A stretch of 64,000 bases of DNA from Acridotheres tristis (lineage: Eukaryota > Chordata > Aves > Passeriformes > Sturnidae). Position numbers and translations under genes: made by a program. The DNA is taken from the NCBI GenBank assembly GCA_037013685.1, contig CM072919.1:47070616-47134615 (forward strand), in the 5' to 3' direction. This document shows, piece by piece, positions 36,801-49,885 of the stretch. Under the pieces are notes generated by a model. It was not told the DNA's origin and searched no databases. It saw only the letters and a program-made list of their open reading frames with translations. How positions within the stretch are numbered: the stretch's first letter is position 1; each line of letters opens with the position of its first letter.

Positions 36801-39800
36801 TCAGATGACTTGTAGGGTTATCTCCTCTCTGGCTTGTCATGTGTCCTCATGTGAATTTTACCAATAAGGATGTGGACAGTGCCAAAGGTTGTGTGATCCT
36901 GAAGTGCAGCACTAACATTTTCACAGTGTGCTTCATCATGGCATACCCAGGCCTCCAACTTTACAATGTCCTACGTGCCCTGCAATACTGCTGCCTTTAT
37001 CATGCCACAGATTCTGTGATATTTGAGAGTCACCCAGGGCACTGGATGCAACTGCTCGGGGAGTACGTATGGGTCTCCAGATGAGGACATGATGATATTT
37101 GTGTCATCAGACTCCAAATCCAATGGCTACTTGCAGTCTGGAGACAAGACTTCTTTAAAGTTTAATGATATCACTCTAGCTGCAACAAATAGGAAAAATA
37201 TAAATTTGGGGCACTGAGGGGGTCTCATGATGGGCGGTATTATAAATCCAGCCAGTGAAGACCTTAAGAAGAGAGTGACTGTGCAGTGCTCTAACATCAG
37301 AAGTGAGGAGAAGTGAGCAGTAGAAACCAGAACACCTCAGAAGATGCCAAAGGTAGCCTACGACACAGAGTTCTTAACAGTATTTTAAAAGCCTTCAGTT
37401 TTTGACCATGGACATGTGTTGGAAGAACCCCTTTTCTGTTATTCTGGCATGGCCTAAAATCCCTGTGAAAATCTATTTTGTAAAAAGTCTTTTGGAGAAC
37501 ACAAATCACTGTCTCTCTATAATGCCTGAGAAAAATGTATGGTCTGACTGTTGTTGGCTGGAACTACTCTGTAAATATTCCTTTATCAAATATGTCCACC
37601 TCTCACGTGAGTCTCAGGGACAGTCATTTATTTCCCTCCAATAAAATAGTAAGGTTGTGTTTGCTTGTAAGAGCAGACACTGAGGAAGTTTTAACTAAGT
37701 ATGCACATCCCAGGAATCTCAGTGTCCAGAAGAGGTTTTTGCCAGGGTAAAAGTCACTCTGAACAAAATATATGATGTTATTTGAGAATCCCAGAGACTA
37801 CCTCCAGGCTCCACCCCTGGACAGATTTATCCTGCAAAGCCCAGTTCTTTTAAGCAGTATTTGAAGAAGTTACATAGTTATCACATAAGTATCTGGATTC
37901 CAATTTAAACGTTTCTAGCCCAGAAGCTTATAGACCAAAAAATAGTATTTTCCAGCCAGAGCAGCTAGCTCTTTACACATAAGTAAAAATAAAAATAAAA
38001 AGCTTGGCTTTCAACAGTAAAGAGAAAGAACCTGGACTGACATCTTGTGTTGCTATTAGTGCACACTTAGAAATAGGATGTCAAAAAATCTGTCCCTCCT
38101 TGACCTGTTGTTAATCAGTCCTTCTTCTGACAGCAGAAAGCAATATTCGACACTACTTCTGTGAACCTGATAGAGTCCATTTCTGAAACTGAACAGCATA
38201 TGTTTGAAGAGGAGCATTGCATTAGCATCCCAAGAAATACACACACTGAAAAAAGGCTTGCAGGCATGCCAAAATCCTGAGCAACAAAACTGTGCCCTTC
38301 AACTCCTCTTCATTGCAACGCTACTAGAAGCAGTTGCCATCAAGCCTGTCTGCAGGGCACTTTTGCATATTGCTGCTGATGTTGGTGGCAAGATTTCACT
38401 TAATTTCTTAAATGCAGTGGTCCTGCCCAGTCTGAAGGAGAACAGAAGGTAGAATCAGGCCCATCCCAATCCCAAATCTTGGGGTAAAACATACTAAGTT
38501 GCTGCAAAAATGGCGTGCTTCCTCTGCCTGCATGATGCAAAGAATCACACCTGTTTCACTCTGGGGTTTCAAGCAGTGTTCTGATGGGGTCTAAATCCCT
38601 ATGGCTGTTATGAATAAATGGGGATCACAGTCCAGCAGGTTCATAGTCTCCTAATTTTTATTTCTGGCTAAATCTGATCAGATTTTTTTCATCCAATGAC
38701 AGCAACTTTCATTCGGGGCCTAGAAGTTCTCCACTGGAATTGCTAGTAAGTCTTGATAATTCTCCCAGGACTCAAAAAGCAGTTAGCAGAAAAAATAAAT
38801 TGTGAATTGCTGTTAGGTATGTGAAAGTTGGAGGTCTGAAAGTGAAAGGTTAGATGATCTCCCAGCATACATCTTAATACCACATTTGAGCCTATTATTT
38901 GTAGGAATGAAGCTGGTGGAAGCAGAGGGAAGAGAGATTTAGCTGTCTAAACTAAGTATAATTACTAAGGGATCAAGATCACTAAAATTAAAAACAACAG
39001 AAAAAACCTCCACAAAAACCAAACCCCCAAAAATCCCCAACCCCCCCCAAAAAAACCACAACACAAAACAAAACAACAAAGGTTGTTTACTAATGTGCAT
39101 GCAGTTAGAATGCTGTTTCTTTGGGTTAATGCCCTTATCTGCATCAAAAAATACTCATTGAAAATTTAAAGATTTAGTTCAATGAAATTCCTTTTTCAGT
39201 ACCAGATTCTAAAAAATCACACAGCTTCATAAGACACAGCTGTGACAAGAACATCTGTGAGAGTCAACAAACACTACACACTGGGGGTTAAATAAAGTAT
39301 GTCACAGTTTGCTTTTCTTATTCAGGTTTTCATCACAGTGGGAGAAGGGGGGAACCCCAAACAAAACCGAACCAAAACCCCAAAACTCTCCTGGAAAGCC
39401 AAGTATTCTACTAGGCCTTTTCCTTCATGGGGATTAATGATCCCCATTCAAATTTGTGCCACATTCAGAATAGCAGGGAAGACTCTATCCTTTGTTGGCA
39501 TGAAATGGTGGGTCTCCTTTGACTTCAGCAGAGTTTGGCCTATTTATGCAAGCAGAGAATTTGGCCCTGAAATTATTAGTTGCATTATAAGTACCTTCTT
39601 CTGCCAGAGCAGGATTAGTCCCTCATTCAATGCATTTTGCAGTCTAACATTAAAAATGAAATGTTAAGCATTCCATATGACAGAGTTTTCCCTATGGCTC
39701 TCGGGATGTGAACTCATTAAGAACTTTTTCTGTTTGCTCAGCTTATGATGATTTCTCTTTATTATCATCTGACTCCAGTACTTGCAGTTCTACTCCATGG

Positions 39801-42800
39801 TACTATACAAAGCAATTCCCCATCCTTTCTTTTGTGTAAATAACACGTCAGGAGAAGGAAAGATCCTTTTTTCATAGCACTAACATGCATATATGATTGT
39901 TCTGCAAAATGTTTGACAACTATAATTACAAGCGTTAAAAGTTAATTTAAGAAATAAGGAAAATGTCACCTTTGATCTTGTTTATGTGCTAGAAGGAATA
40001 CAAAAGTTCTTACTGAGCAGACTGCCAGGAAAAAGCACTTGAAAATGTACAACATGCCTCTGTCTCTACATGTAGGTGAATGGAGATTGCCAGATACACT
40101 AGAAGCACTCTTTAAGGAGAAATCATAAAGAAAGCAAATTAGGAGCTTCCTACTTCTTCTCTGGTGCTGGAAGTACACTCTGTACACTCCCTGACACTAT
40201 TGCTAAATGCCAGAGAGTGAGCCCTGCTTGTTGAGATGAATTAGATGAGCAGAGGTCTAAAAAAATAGGTCAGCAATTCCTTGGCCCGCTATAAAAACCA
40301 CTTGCTTTAATTCCCCATGATTGTAAAGGTAACTCTGCTTTATGATCTGATTTTACTTTTCTTACATGTTTTGAACAGTAATTTACCATCCAAGAATGAC
40401 CTCAGAGATCAATAAGGTTACTTATGAAATAAAACAGTATTGCCAGTAAAGATGGCACACAAAGGAGGCCCTGAGCCCTTCTTTTAAAATTCTTGCTATT
40501 AGAAAGCTAAGTAGGATTTTAGCCAGTATACGTACTTTGACCTTCCCAAGCTGCAGAAACTTGAAGTCTTGCTCAGCTCCCAATACAATAATTCTGTAAT
40601 GTTTTTCTATGAAAACCACGTATCTTATGCTGTTCTTGTAAGTAAATATTTATACCTTTTCAGGGTACTGCAAGTAGTCCTTCCTAATATACTATGAAGT
40701 AGGTTAAACTGAGCAGAGAATGAAATCTAATATAAAGACACAAAGGTCTCTATAAATTGGGAAGTCAGATCATCGTGATTTTGGCTGCAGAACGTAACCG
40801 GACTTGAGAAGCTAAACTGCTGGAGCCCAAGTGTAATTCTGGTGCCAAACATTTGTCTGCACACTGTTCCTGTGCAGCTCAGCTTTGTCAACATCTCTGT
40901 GACTTAGAAGGCACTGCTCCTCCTTCCTTCACATACTGAAACTGTCCCCTGTTAATGAAGTCATACTGACTGAACATAGCACACTCCAAGTGAACACTGA
41001 CCGTAGGGCATGGGAGACACACAAAGAATGGCCCTGCCCTCCCCACCCCAGCACACACCATTTTACAGCCCAGGGCTCTTCAGCCGGGAGAGCAGGCAGA
41101 AGTGTCACATGTTCCAGCTCTTTGCTAAGAGCTACTCCCAGCCTTGCCTCCAGTTGGTCACCACCTGCAGTACAGAATGGAAGTATATTTATGGGACACA
41201 GAATTAATTTCCTCTCTATGTCTAGATGCCACAGAGCAAATTATTTTTGCTTACAGCTCCTCCTAGAAAGGTTTTGTTTGCACATTGCACAGCCTACAAT
41301 ATAGAGTCAGGAGAACAGTCACTATTTTTAGTGAAAGTTATTTACTGTCACAGGATACTCGTTTTCTAAATTAGATAAGTTGACCTAGAAGTCCATCCTT
41401 GTTTTTGGCCTCTGGGCTTAATTTTATCAGAAAGAAAAACAAAGTCTCTTAAATTGTATTCTGATATAATTAAGGTACTTACTTCAGTGATATCATTAGT
41501 TTAAATCAAAAAGTATTACCCCCTCCAGGTTCATTTCCATGAACAGCTCAGAGACGGTGCAATAATTCAAGAACAATGTCACTTTTCAACTCCTTGGAAT
41601 GATTATCATATGTAAAGAAAGCAAAAAATCAGTAACAATGGGGGAGTTGAGTTGACATGTTGGAGTAAAGCAATTCCAAAAGGAGGAACAGAACTTCAAA
41701 ATAATAAATGTAAATGTTTGATCTACCAGTAATTACAACCCTTGTGGCTTTCACCAGCTATACAGTCCTGGATATTATAATCTAAATGACATTATTAACT
41801 GAGTACGAACAAGACACAACTGTGTTAGTGAGATAAAACTTCTAAAATACTTTTACTCCATGGTTTTAAATTTGCAGTGATTAGCTTAGTTGGTCTTACA
41901 AGGCAGTAGCAAGATCCTGAGGTTTTCCAGCCCCTGAAATGATACACTGGTTCACTTCAAGTCTGAATCCAAGACAGTGTCCAGCAGCAGAACCTCACAA
42001 CAAATTCGTGCAAGATAGTCTCTCCACAATATCATGCTTATCCACTGTTTGTATTACACAAGAAAAAAGGCAAATCAGGATTAAAACATTTCAGTGTTTC
42101 AAACTCAATATAAAGCTTACTGTCTCAACAGATACGTCAGATAGAAGACGAATATAAACATATACGAATACATTTTAAAATAAAGACAAAGAACAAATGT
42201 TGGAATGACCCAAACAATCAACACTCCCCACCAAACATCTGGACACTACAAACTCTGAGGAAGTTACTGCATAAGAATCCAGATTTTGCAGCTGTCTTAT
42301 AATGAGCTGAACCAAAACTTTGTATCTGATCATATCCGAGTTTTAAAGCTGTTTGGATTTGGACCTTAGTTTGGAGCTCTGGCTGAGTTACAATACATGC
42401 ATGTTTCTGAGCAAGTAAAATGATTGAGCTTTGTAAAAACCAAAACATTTTGAAATATATGTTAAGAGGCACTTTACCATATTATGGAACTGGATCAACT
42501 AATTTTAAATTTTCTTATTTAGAACTTATTGTCATATTCACTTAGGTAAACTTTTAACTGTGCACTCTCTACTAGTAACACATGCATTATGTGTCCGTAA
42601 ATTCCACCTTTTATATGACAAAGAAGTACTGGATATTTAAGAGGCAAAAAAATTGCCTTTTATCAGTTTTGTTTGCATACAGTATTGCACTGCTTAGTAA
42701 GCACGAAGTACCATCTATTGAGCTGCTCACTTTTTCATAGCATGGTTTCTCACATATCACTCAGAATTCTTAACATTTTTTAGGTCATTTGGAAATCTTA

Positions 42801-44139
42801 AAGATCTCTGGTATTCATCAGAATATTTTCTCCTGAAAGATAAGAGGGTTTTTTTGTTTGAATAAAAATCTGAGTAACCAACACTTCCTTGTTTGCCAAA
42901 CACACATCAATTCATTTTGTACCACAGCAAGATAACTGTGGCCTTCAAAAGCTACTGCTTTTAAAGACATTTTAAGTATTCCATATATATAATGTGAGAT
43001 GAAAATACTGAGACAAAAAACACCTGAGAGCAGTTTTCAGAGAATAATTATATAAGTCCAAGGCCCACTATAATAAATGTTGTACCTGCAGATGCACACA
43101 ATAAAAAGAGCTGACCATAGTAACTGGCCAAGAAAAGGACCAATAGAAAAGGTTAAGTTTTTGATACAAAACAGAGCCTCAGCATCTGCTTATACAAATA
43201 TTTGCTGTTTCCTTTCCCCTGTTTTTGCTTGCCACTCCCAAAATAACCTGCCCAAGTTGAGCATTCCCTGTTTCCCTCTCTCTGTAAAGAAAAAGTCACC
43301 TGTCAAAATCCAGAGATCTGTCAAATGCTTCTGGTATCTGATATTCCCCAAGGCTGCAGAGGCCCTTAGGTACCTTAGGTACACACACTGTACATTGCCT
43401 CATCCAGAACCTGTGTTTCAGAAGCAGCAGAAATAGAAGTGAAACTACCCTTTACCATTGTTCTACAGGAGGCTGAATGACACCTTCACTGAAGAGATGC
43501 ACTAACACTAGTCAGCTGCAGTTAAAAACTCAGAGCACCTGTGTTTGTTTATAGAAGCTTCACCCAAAAGGTTGAATGGCCAGCATGATAACAAAATCAT
43601 CTTTGAAATACACTTTTTTTTCTCTCTGTGGAGAATTTGGGGATGTAGTACTTCCTTTTCATACAGGGTATTTTCTTGCTTTTAGTGATTTTTCAGAGAT
43701 GTGTATCAGACTGCACACCATGAAGATTAGGCATAACTGCCATTCAAAAAGGGGAAGATTCTAAAAAATGAGTAGATTCAAGTTATCGTTGGAAATACTC
43801 CTTTTTTAGCTGTCCCACTCTGCCTTTTTTTTAATACTCTAAAAACACTTGGAAATCTTCTAAGTGTTTTAAGCTTCTATGAGGGCAAGAAACATACTTA
43901 AAAGATTTCTTATACACCCAGTCATGTGCAAATATTAGAGCTTTTTAAATGAAACAGGTAATATTGAAGGAAATGTTTACAATGAACTTTTCTTTTTGAC
44001 TGCACTGGTCAAGAGACCTGAAACAATGCCATGTAAAAAGCCAGGAACATAATTTAATTCTAGTTTCACTCCTCTGCATCTACTATCAGTAATTATAGAA
44101 AGATCAAGTCTTTTTCAGCAATGCAAAATTTGATGCTAA
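36801..44139. other. Non-coding DNA
   Basis: No exon, RNA gene or transposon is recognised. Open frames are at most about 122 codons. Two A/C-rich tracts occur, at 38,987-39,080 (including a C8 run) and about 39,350-39,388. An 81-codon frame at 36,839-37,084 was inspected and shows no family resemblance. Confidence 0.5.
38987..39080. repeat. A/C-rich low-complexity tract with C8 run
   Basis: CAAAAACC, CCCCCAAAAATCCCC, and AAAACAAAACAAC words. It is the complement-type of the T/G tracts at 7.0 and 51.4 kb. Confidence 0.75.
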
Positions 44140-44144
44140 ACACA

Positions 44145-44864
44145 TGTCTTGGTTTGAAAAGACAGGTATGGTCTAAGGAAAGGCAAGAGCCCCTTTTCTG
44201 CAATGCAGAGCACAACCCCCCTCCCTTTTAATTAATTTAGGTCCAAATCAGACGCTTTCAGGCAGGAGATATGGGGATGTGAATAACAGTTCTTTACTGG
44301 TATCTAACAAGGCAGAAAACAACAACAGCTATGAAAATTGGCAACAGAACAGAACAGTCTAGCTCCGCTCCAGTCCCCTTTGGCCGCAGGCCGTGTCCCT
44401 GTGCTCAGTTACCGGTGCTGTGGGGGCAGGGCGGGTCCCGCGCAGTTGCAGAGGGCTGGAGTGATGGCGGCGGAGGCCCAGGGGTGAGCGGGGATGGGAA
44501 AGTGACTCCCCCCCTCACAGTGTCGGTCGTGGTGCTCAGCAGGGTGTCCGGAGATAGTAGGGTGAGATGGGAGAGCAGCAGAGCAATGTCCAAAGGCAGG
44601 GAGCGTGGGTCTCAGTGCTGGGATGGCAGGGGGAGATGCCAGAGCGAAGCCCAGGCGGTCTTTCCACTCCACGAGCCAAGCAAGAGAGAGCCCCGCTCCA
44701 GACCCCTCTCCCACCTTTCCTTTTCCGGTTCCCCCCCCCCCCGCTTCCACCCACCCCCCTACGAGAGAACATTACCTGTGGTTTCAAGGTGTAGCCACAA
44801 CTGCTTAGCATAACAGTGGGAGGAATTCCACAGAAAGAAAAGGGGAACAATCCAACCCCCAACA
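44145..44864 (-). mobile_element. Solo LTR of an avian endogenous retrovirus (ERVL-like), minus orientation
   Basis: The element is bounded by TG...CA termini and flanked by identical 5-bp direct repeats (ACACA at 44,140-44,144 and 44,865-44,869), the target-site size usual for ERVL. Read on the minus strand it starts TGTTGGGGGTTGGATT and ends TTTCAAACCAAGACA. A polyadenylation-type AGTAAA is the complement of 44,293-44,298. The middle is GC-rich (about 44,390-44,750), as expected of a U3/R promoter region. Both ends match the plus-strand copy at 53,993-55,058. No retroviral genes adjoin it, so it is a solo LTR. Confidence 0.85.
44293..44298 (-). promoter_or_regulatory. LTR polyadenylation signal variant AGTAAA
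   Basis: The complement of TTTACT, in the context CCAGTAAAGAACTGTTATT, shared with the second LTR copy at 54,928-54,933. Confidence 0.55.
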
Positions 44865-44869
44865 ACACA

Positions 44870-47800
44870 CTACTGCCTTCTTCATCTTTACACACACTTC
44901 ATCACACATTTGTGAATTATATTGAAAACCAGTGCTAGGGAGTTCTATTTGAACATATACTTCTTATATAGACTGAAAATTTGGTGTGAGCGAAGGTGAA
45001 TAAATGCAATCACAGACCTGAGACTTAAAAAAGAGCAGTGAACCAGCTATTTAGCTTCCAAAGACTTCCAGTCAGTCAGCTCAAGAGACCGGATGATAGC
45101 CACACTGAAGTGGAAATGGGATATCACTTACACTTATTGCACTGAAGCTTTATTTAGATAAGTGAAATCCAGATCATCATTTATTATAATCAGAGGAAGA
45201 GAACAGATGCCTACACTGGCAGGGATCTCCTCATATTGGCCCACTGAAGGTGTTGGTAAAACAGATAGTTCCCTAGTAACTAGTCATTAAATTGCTCTAC
45301 AGTTCTACCTAGCTTGCTTCATGGTAGACATAGAAAAGAAAAGGAAACCCACTGAATGAATGTCTCTTATTTCTGCAGTGTCTTAATTTTGAAAAGGAAT
45401 AAATTCTGTTAGAAAAGAATCACAGGAAACCTTTAAGCATGCAGCAGGAATAAATTCTTCAATTCATGTCAAATAAAAAACTCAAATCTCACAGGCCTGG
45501 TAATAAGATATATTACTATGTACAGCTAAACAAAAGGGCTGTTACAAAGCAATTATAACCATCAAAATTAATCAACAGTCTTACTGGAAATTTAAGACTA
45601 GTAACTGAAGAGTCAATGATACTCTAAGGTATAGCCCTAGAGTCGATGGTTGCAGCAAGTCAGTAAGACAATAATAAGTCTGGTTTAGTCCAGTTGTTGA
45701 AATGAACAAAAACACTGTAAAAAAGGTTCAGCTATAGGATTTCTATTCTGTATGTCACCACAGAACCCAGAACACTTCTCAATAACCTACAGAAAACTGA
45801 AAGCCAAATGAAGAAAATCTACAAGTATGAAGAAACATAGGAAGCGAGCAGAAAGGACGTCTCATAAATCTCACAGCTTCCTAGATGGGCCCCTACATGG
45901 GTGAACCTCAGCAGGAACCTCAGAAGACCCTCAGCAGGAAACCATGTTTTACACTACCAAGGAGAAAGAAAAAACTAAAATTTTTGCTCCAATTTTATCT
46001 AAAGAAAAATTATTTCCTTACTCCAAACCCTGTAGTTGGTTAAATCATGAGGATATTAGTTGTCTCATCAGTCAGACACCAGATAAAAATTATTGTCAGT
46101 AGTCACATTTGGTCTACATTTACTTGATTTTCAGTGCAGTCCTTCAGAGAAGTATAACAGTGCCCAACAGTCGATCTTTTAAGTGTTCACTTAAAAGCAG
46201 GGCAAAGGAGGGAGGAAGTGGAAGAGGGGGGAGATGAGAGTCTTCTTGCCTTGGCAAAGAAATTACCCTCCATAGCAACTAGCAGAAAACTCAAAGCACA
46301 TATTAATAGAGCAAAGCCAGACTGCAAACAATCAGTAATCCAGACTCTTTTCAGACTCTATCAGGTCAGAACAGAAACACAGGAAGTATTTTCCTCATTC
46401 ATGTTGGCTGAAGCATGTAGCATTTTTTTCACTTATTTGTTCTTGTGCCTAACCAGAAGATGAAATATAATAAGCAGATTAAAGAGGATTTTGATTGGAA
46501 GATTATGGGAGATTATTTTAATGATGTTTTTTAGTGTGTTTCAAGTACTTCACTGACAGTACTTAATTCTTCATGTTAAAGCTGCTGGAGATAGAAGAGG
46601 TCATCAATTTGGTCACTACAGGATTTCAGTTCTGAAACAACACCTATTGAACCAACCATAACACTACATTAGGATTCAGTTTAGGTTATATCAGCATAAA
46701 TATACACATAATTGCCTTAAATAGTGCAAACAAATTGTGTATTATCCAAATTATTAAAACTGCACATACTTAAACAATTTCTGTGTTTTTACAGCTACCA
46801 AAATAATTTTATACATCAGGCTGGTACTCAGAGCAAGGTGAATAAATACTGCAGTGACTATCCCATAAACTGCAGGTTTTTACCAGGTTGGGTAATATTA
46901 ATGATATTTGATTAGCAAGTGCTATTGAGGATTGCAGGAAGTACACATTTTGCACAGGAGCACAGGGCAAATCAAATCAAATTTGAGAGGAAGATAGGAA
47001 GCCCTGTCAGACACTCTTCTCTGGCTTAACTCCTGAAGGAGATGAGGCCAGACAGGCAATATTTCTGTGGCCAAGGGAGAGCATGTAAACTTGCAGGAGA
47101 GACTCCTTTCCCACAATGATGAGGAGGAGAAAGGCTTCCCCAAGATCACAAGGGACTGTCTGGGCAGGGAGAAGAGCCAACAGCAGTCTGGCAGGATCTC
47201 AGGAGTCCCAGAGCAGCAGCCAGCAAGGGCATGCATGCTGCAGTGCTGCAGAAAAGGAGAGCAAAGGCAGGCGCTCTTCAGCTGCCTGTTTGCACCAAGT
47301 CAGGCTGGGCCTGGCAGCCCTGCAGAGCCAGCAGGATCCTGCTGCAGGGGACTTCATTACCTTGTCCACGTCTCTGCAGGACACCACAATATTTGTGGGG
47401 TAGTCCAGGACTTATGTCACTCTCCTTCCCCAGGCAATGCTGTCAGTCAGTGCTCTGCCTGTGAGGGGATCTGTCTGGCCCTCTTCCTCCCAATCCCAGC
47501 TGCTGTCCCTCTATGTCAGCCGAGGCACAGAAACATGTGCTACTTACTGCAGCAAGGAGGTGAAATGGCAGCATGTCAAGCATGCCTAGAAACCAGGGCT
47601 GTGCAAAGCCTCATGGCCCTTCAAGAAAGTCTCTGCTTGGAACTAAAACCTCTCTGTGCACAACTTCCCTATATTCTTGATCAACCCCTTGCCACCTTGA
47701 TATGGGAGGAGACTGTATAGGGATCATTAGAAAGCCTAATTTTATTAGAGTTTATAATTCTGGCAATAATGTGAATTACAGCTGGTACTTGCTACAGCAC

Positions 47801-48784
47801 CTCAATTCAGATTTGGATGTGGCAGATAAAGGATGGATCTCAAAGGTCAGTGATTGCTGTCAAGGGACAGGAAATTCCCACAAAGATCACTGCTGGAGAT
47901 GGATGGGTAAATTGCCTTGTCCTTCCAGTCCTAAGCAACGACCAAAAGAAGCAGTAACAGCAGCTGTCTTGCCTTCCTAGAGTCACCAGCTCTGGAAAGC
48001 CCTGGCAGCTCTGGGACTCAAGTAAAGAGTCTTTCCTTTTCAGATGCTGCCGGGGCAGCCTACAGCTATCTTGAGCTCTCCATGGTAAGAGCCATTCTCC
48101 TCTCTCCTCACCTGCAGCACATATAGTAGGGTAGCAGCACACAAGACCATGCTATTTTCACTCACTTTCCTTCCCTAAGTTCCTTGACAAAATCCTTTGG
48201 CATGAGAGGTACTCCTTCCATCTCACCCCAGGAAAGTCACTAGAGTGTAGCAGCATTTGACGGTCGTAATCCCCAAAGCACTGGCCCATTCCATTCAGAT
48301 GGCATCTTGACTCTGGAGACAGGCACAACCCTTCACTTCTGCCTTCTGCTTGTCTTTAAGTGAGCCACTAATTCCTCCACCCTGAAACCCAAAACACAGT
48401 CAGCTTCTAGCTGAATGCTGTACACACAGAAACCTGTATTTGTGACAGGGAGATTTGCTGACTTCTGCTCTCTGTCTTCAGCAGCAAATTCTTAAGGGAA
48501 TGGATGTACAGTCGTTTATCTCTGACTGATATAAACTCCAAAGTCTAAAGTCAGATCCACTGGGAACACTATACTCTTGAGTACAGGAGGCTTGAAAACC
48601 AGTGTAATTTCTCAGTGGGTGCAACTTGGTGGTGAAAACTTGGGCTCTTTCACTCATCTTCCATGTTTCTTTCCTCATTTGCCCTTTGAATTTAATGTGG
48701 GAACAGGTATATTCAGGTGGCTAGTTATGTTATTGTCCAACTAATTCACAGGATAGGGTGGGAGAGGGGTTGGTGCCCAACAGT
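44870..48784. other. Non-coding DNA with one unexplained long open frame
   Basis: Mostly AT-rich, rising in G+C at about 46,930-48,150. A 217-codon frame at 47,067-47,720 (plus) has no recognised homology and is listed separately. No transposon is recognised with confidence. Confidence 0.45.
47067..47720 (+). other. Unexplained 217-codon open reading frame
   Basis: This is the longest open frame outside simple repeats, the CpG island, and LTRs. The conceptual product starts MAKGEHVNLQERLL and is rich in leucine, cysteine and glutamine, with no signal peptide, transmembrane segment or motif that I recognise. The DNA here is locally more GC-rich, which lowers stop frequency, and other frames in the same stretch are also moderately open (for example 47,116-47,403 plus and 46,922-47,236 minus). 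It could be chance, an eroded retroelement, a long non-coding RNA exon or a lineage-specific gene. I do not call it a CDS. Confidence 0.3.
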
Positions 48785-49228
48785 TCCATTGCTACTGCCC
48801 ATCACTAGACTCTTTCCAGTACCTCCACGTCTCTCTTACACTAAGGAACTCAGAACTGGACATAGGACTTCAGATGTGGCCTCACTAGGTGGTGGAGTCT
48901 CCTTCTACCTGTTGGCAGTCCCTTGCGTAATGCAGCCCAGGACCCCATTTATTTTCTTTACTGCAATGACACACTGCTGGTCTGCTCCTGCCCAGCTGTA
49001 GGACTGTGTACTTTTCCTTGTGGAAATGTATGGAGTTCCTGTCAGCCCATTTCTCCAGACACACCATGTGAGGTGACAACATGACCCTCTGGTGTATCTC
49101 CTACTCTTCCCAGCTTCGTGTACCTTAGCAGAGAGCACACTCTGCTCCATGATGCAGCTTATTCAAGGTGTTAAACAGGACTGGACCAAGTATTGACCCC
49201 TCAGGTACTCTGCTAGCTACTGGCCTCA
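48785..49228 (-). mobile_element. CR1 LINE fragment, minus orientation
   Basis: The reverse complement follows CR1 ORF2 C-terminal to 3'-end sequence. In the minus sense it contains an AAGTACACAGTCCTACAGCT-type block, a CAGCAGTGTGTCATTGCAG block, GGGGTCCTGGGCTGCAT and GTGAGGCCACATC. Frames are broken by stops and indels. It abuts a plus-strand CR1 fragment head to head. Confidence 0.8.
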
Positions 49229-49885
49229 AAATGTACAGTTTGCACATGAAGGACAGTAAAGTATTTCAAGACAGCCAGCACCACTTCACCTAGGGCACAT
49301 CTTGCCTGAACAACATGGTGGTGGAGAATCTTGCCTTCTATGGTGTAGTTACTCCATCCATGAACAAGGGAAGGGCTACAAATGTCACCTATCTGGACTT
49401 CTGTAAGCAGGCCTCTGACACAGTCCCCCACAACATCCTTCTCTCTAAACCGAGAAGATTTTGATGGATGGACTACTAGGTATGTAAAGAATTTTCTGTA
49501 TGGTTGTATCCAGAGAGCAGTGGCCAACAGCTCAGTGTCCAAATGGAGATCGGTGACAAGTGCTGTCACTTAGACATCTGTGTTGAGTCCAGTACCGTTT
49601 AATATTTTCATCAATGGCATAAACAGTAGGATTGAATGCACCATCAGAACATTTGCAGACAACAATAAGCTCGGTGGCAGAGATGACATGCCCAAGAGAC
49701 AGGATGCTATCCAGAGAAATCTGGACAAGCTTAAGGAGTGGGAATCTCATGGGTTTTAACAAGGCCAAGAGCAAGCTGCTGCATCTGGGTCACAGAAATC
49801 TCCAGTATCAATAGAGGCTGGGGAATAAACATATAAAGAACAGTCCTGCCAAGAAGGACTTGTAAATGCTGGTAGAGGAAAATTT
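49229..49885 (+). mobile_element. CR1 LINE fragment (reverse transcriptase relic), plus orientation
   Basis: Conceptual pieces match the CR1 polymerase: PHNILLSK, then FNIFINGINSRIECT, FADN (the degenerate second part of the FADD-type catalytic motif), DAIQRNLDKLKEWE and FNKAKSKLLHLGH. These are split by stops and frameshifts. The element is truncated at both ends and dead. It covers part of the same consensus region as the adjoining minus-strand fragment. Confidence 0.85.

Noticed and set aside
48785..49885. Single twin-primed (5'-inverted) CR1 insertion
   Set aside because: The two pieces overlap in consensus coordinates, so they cannot be two halves of one copy.
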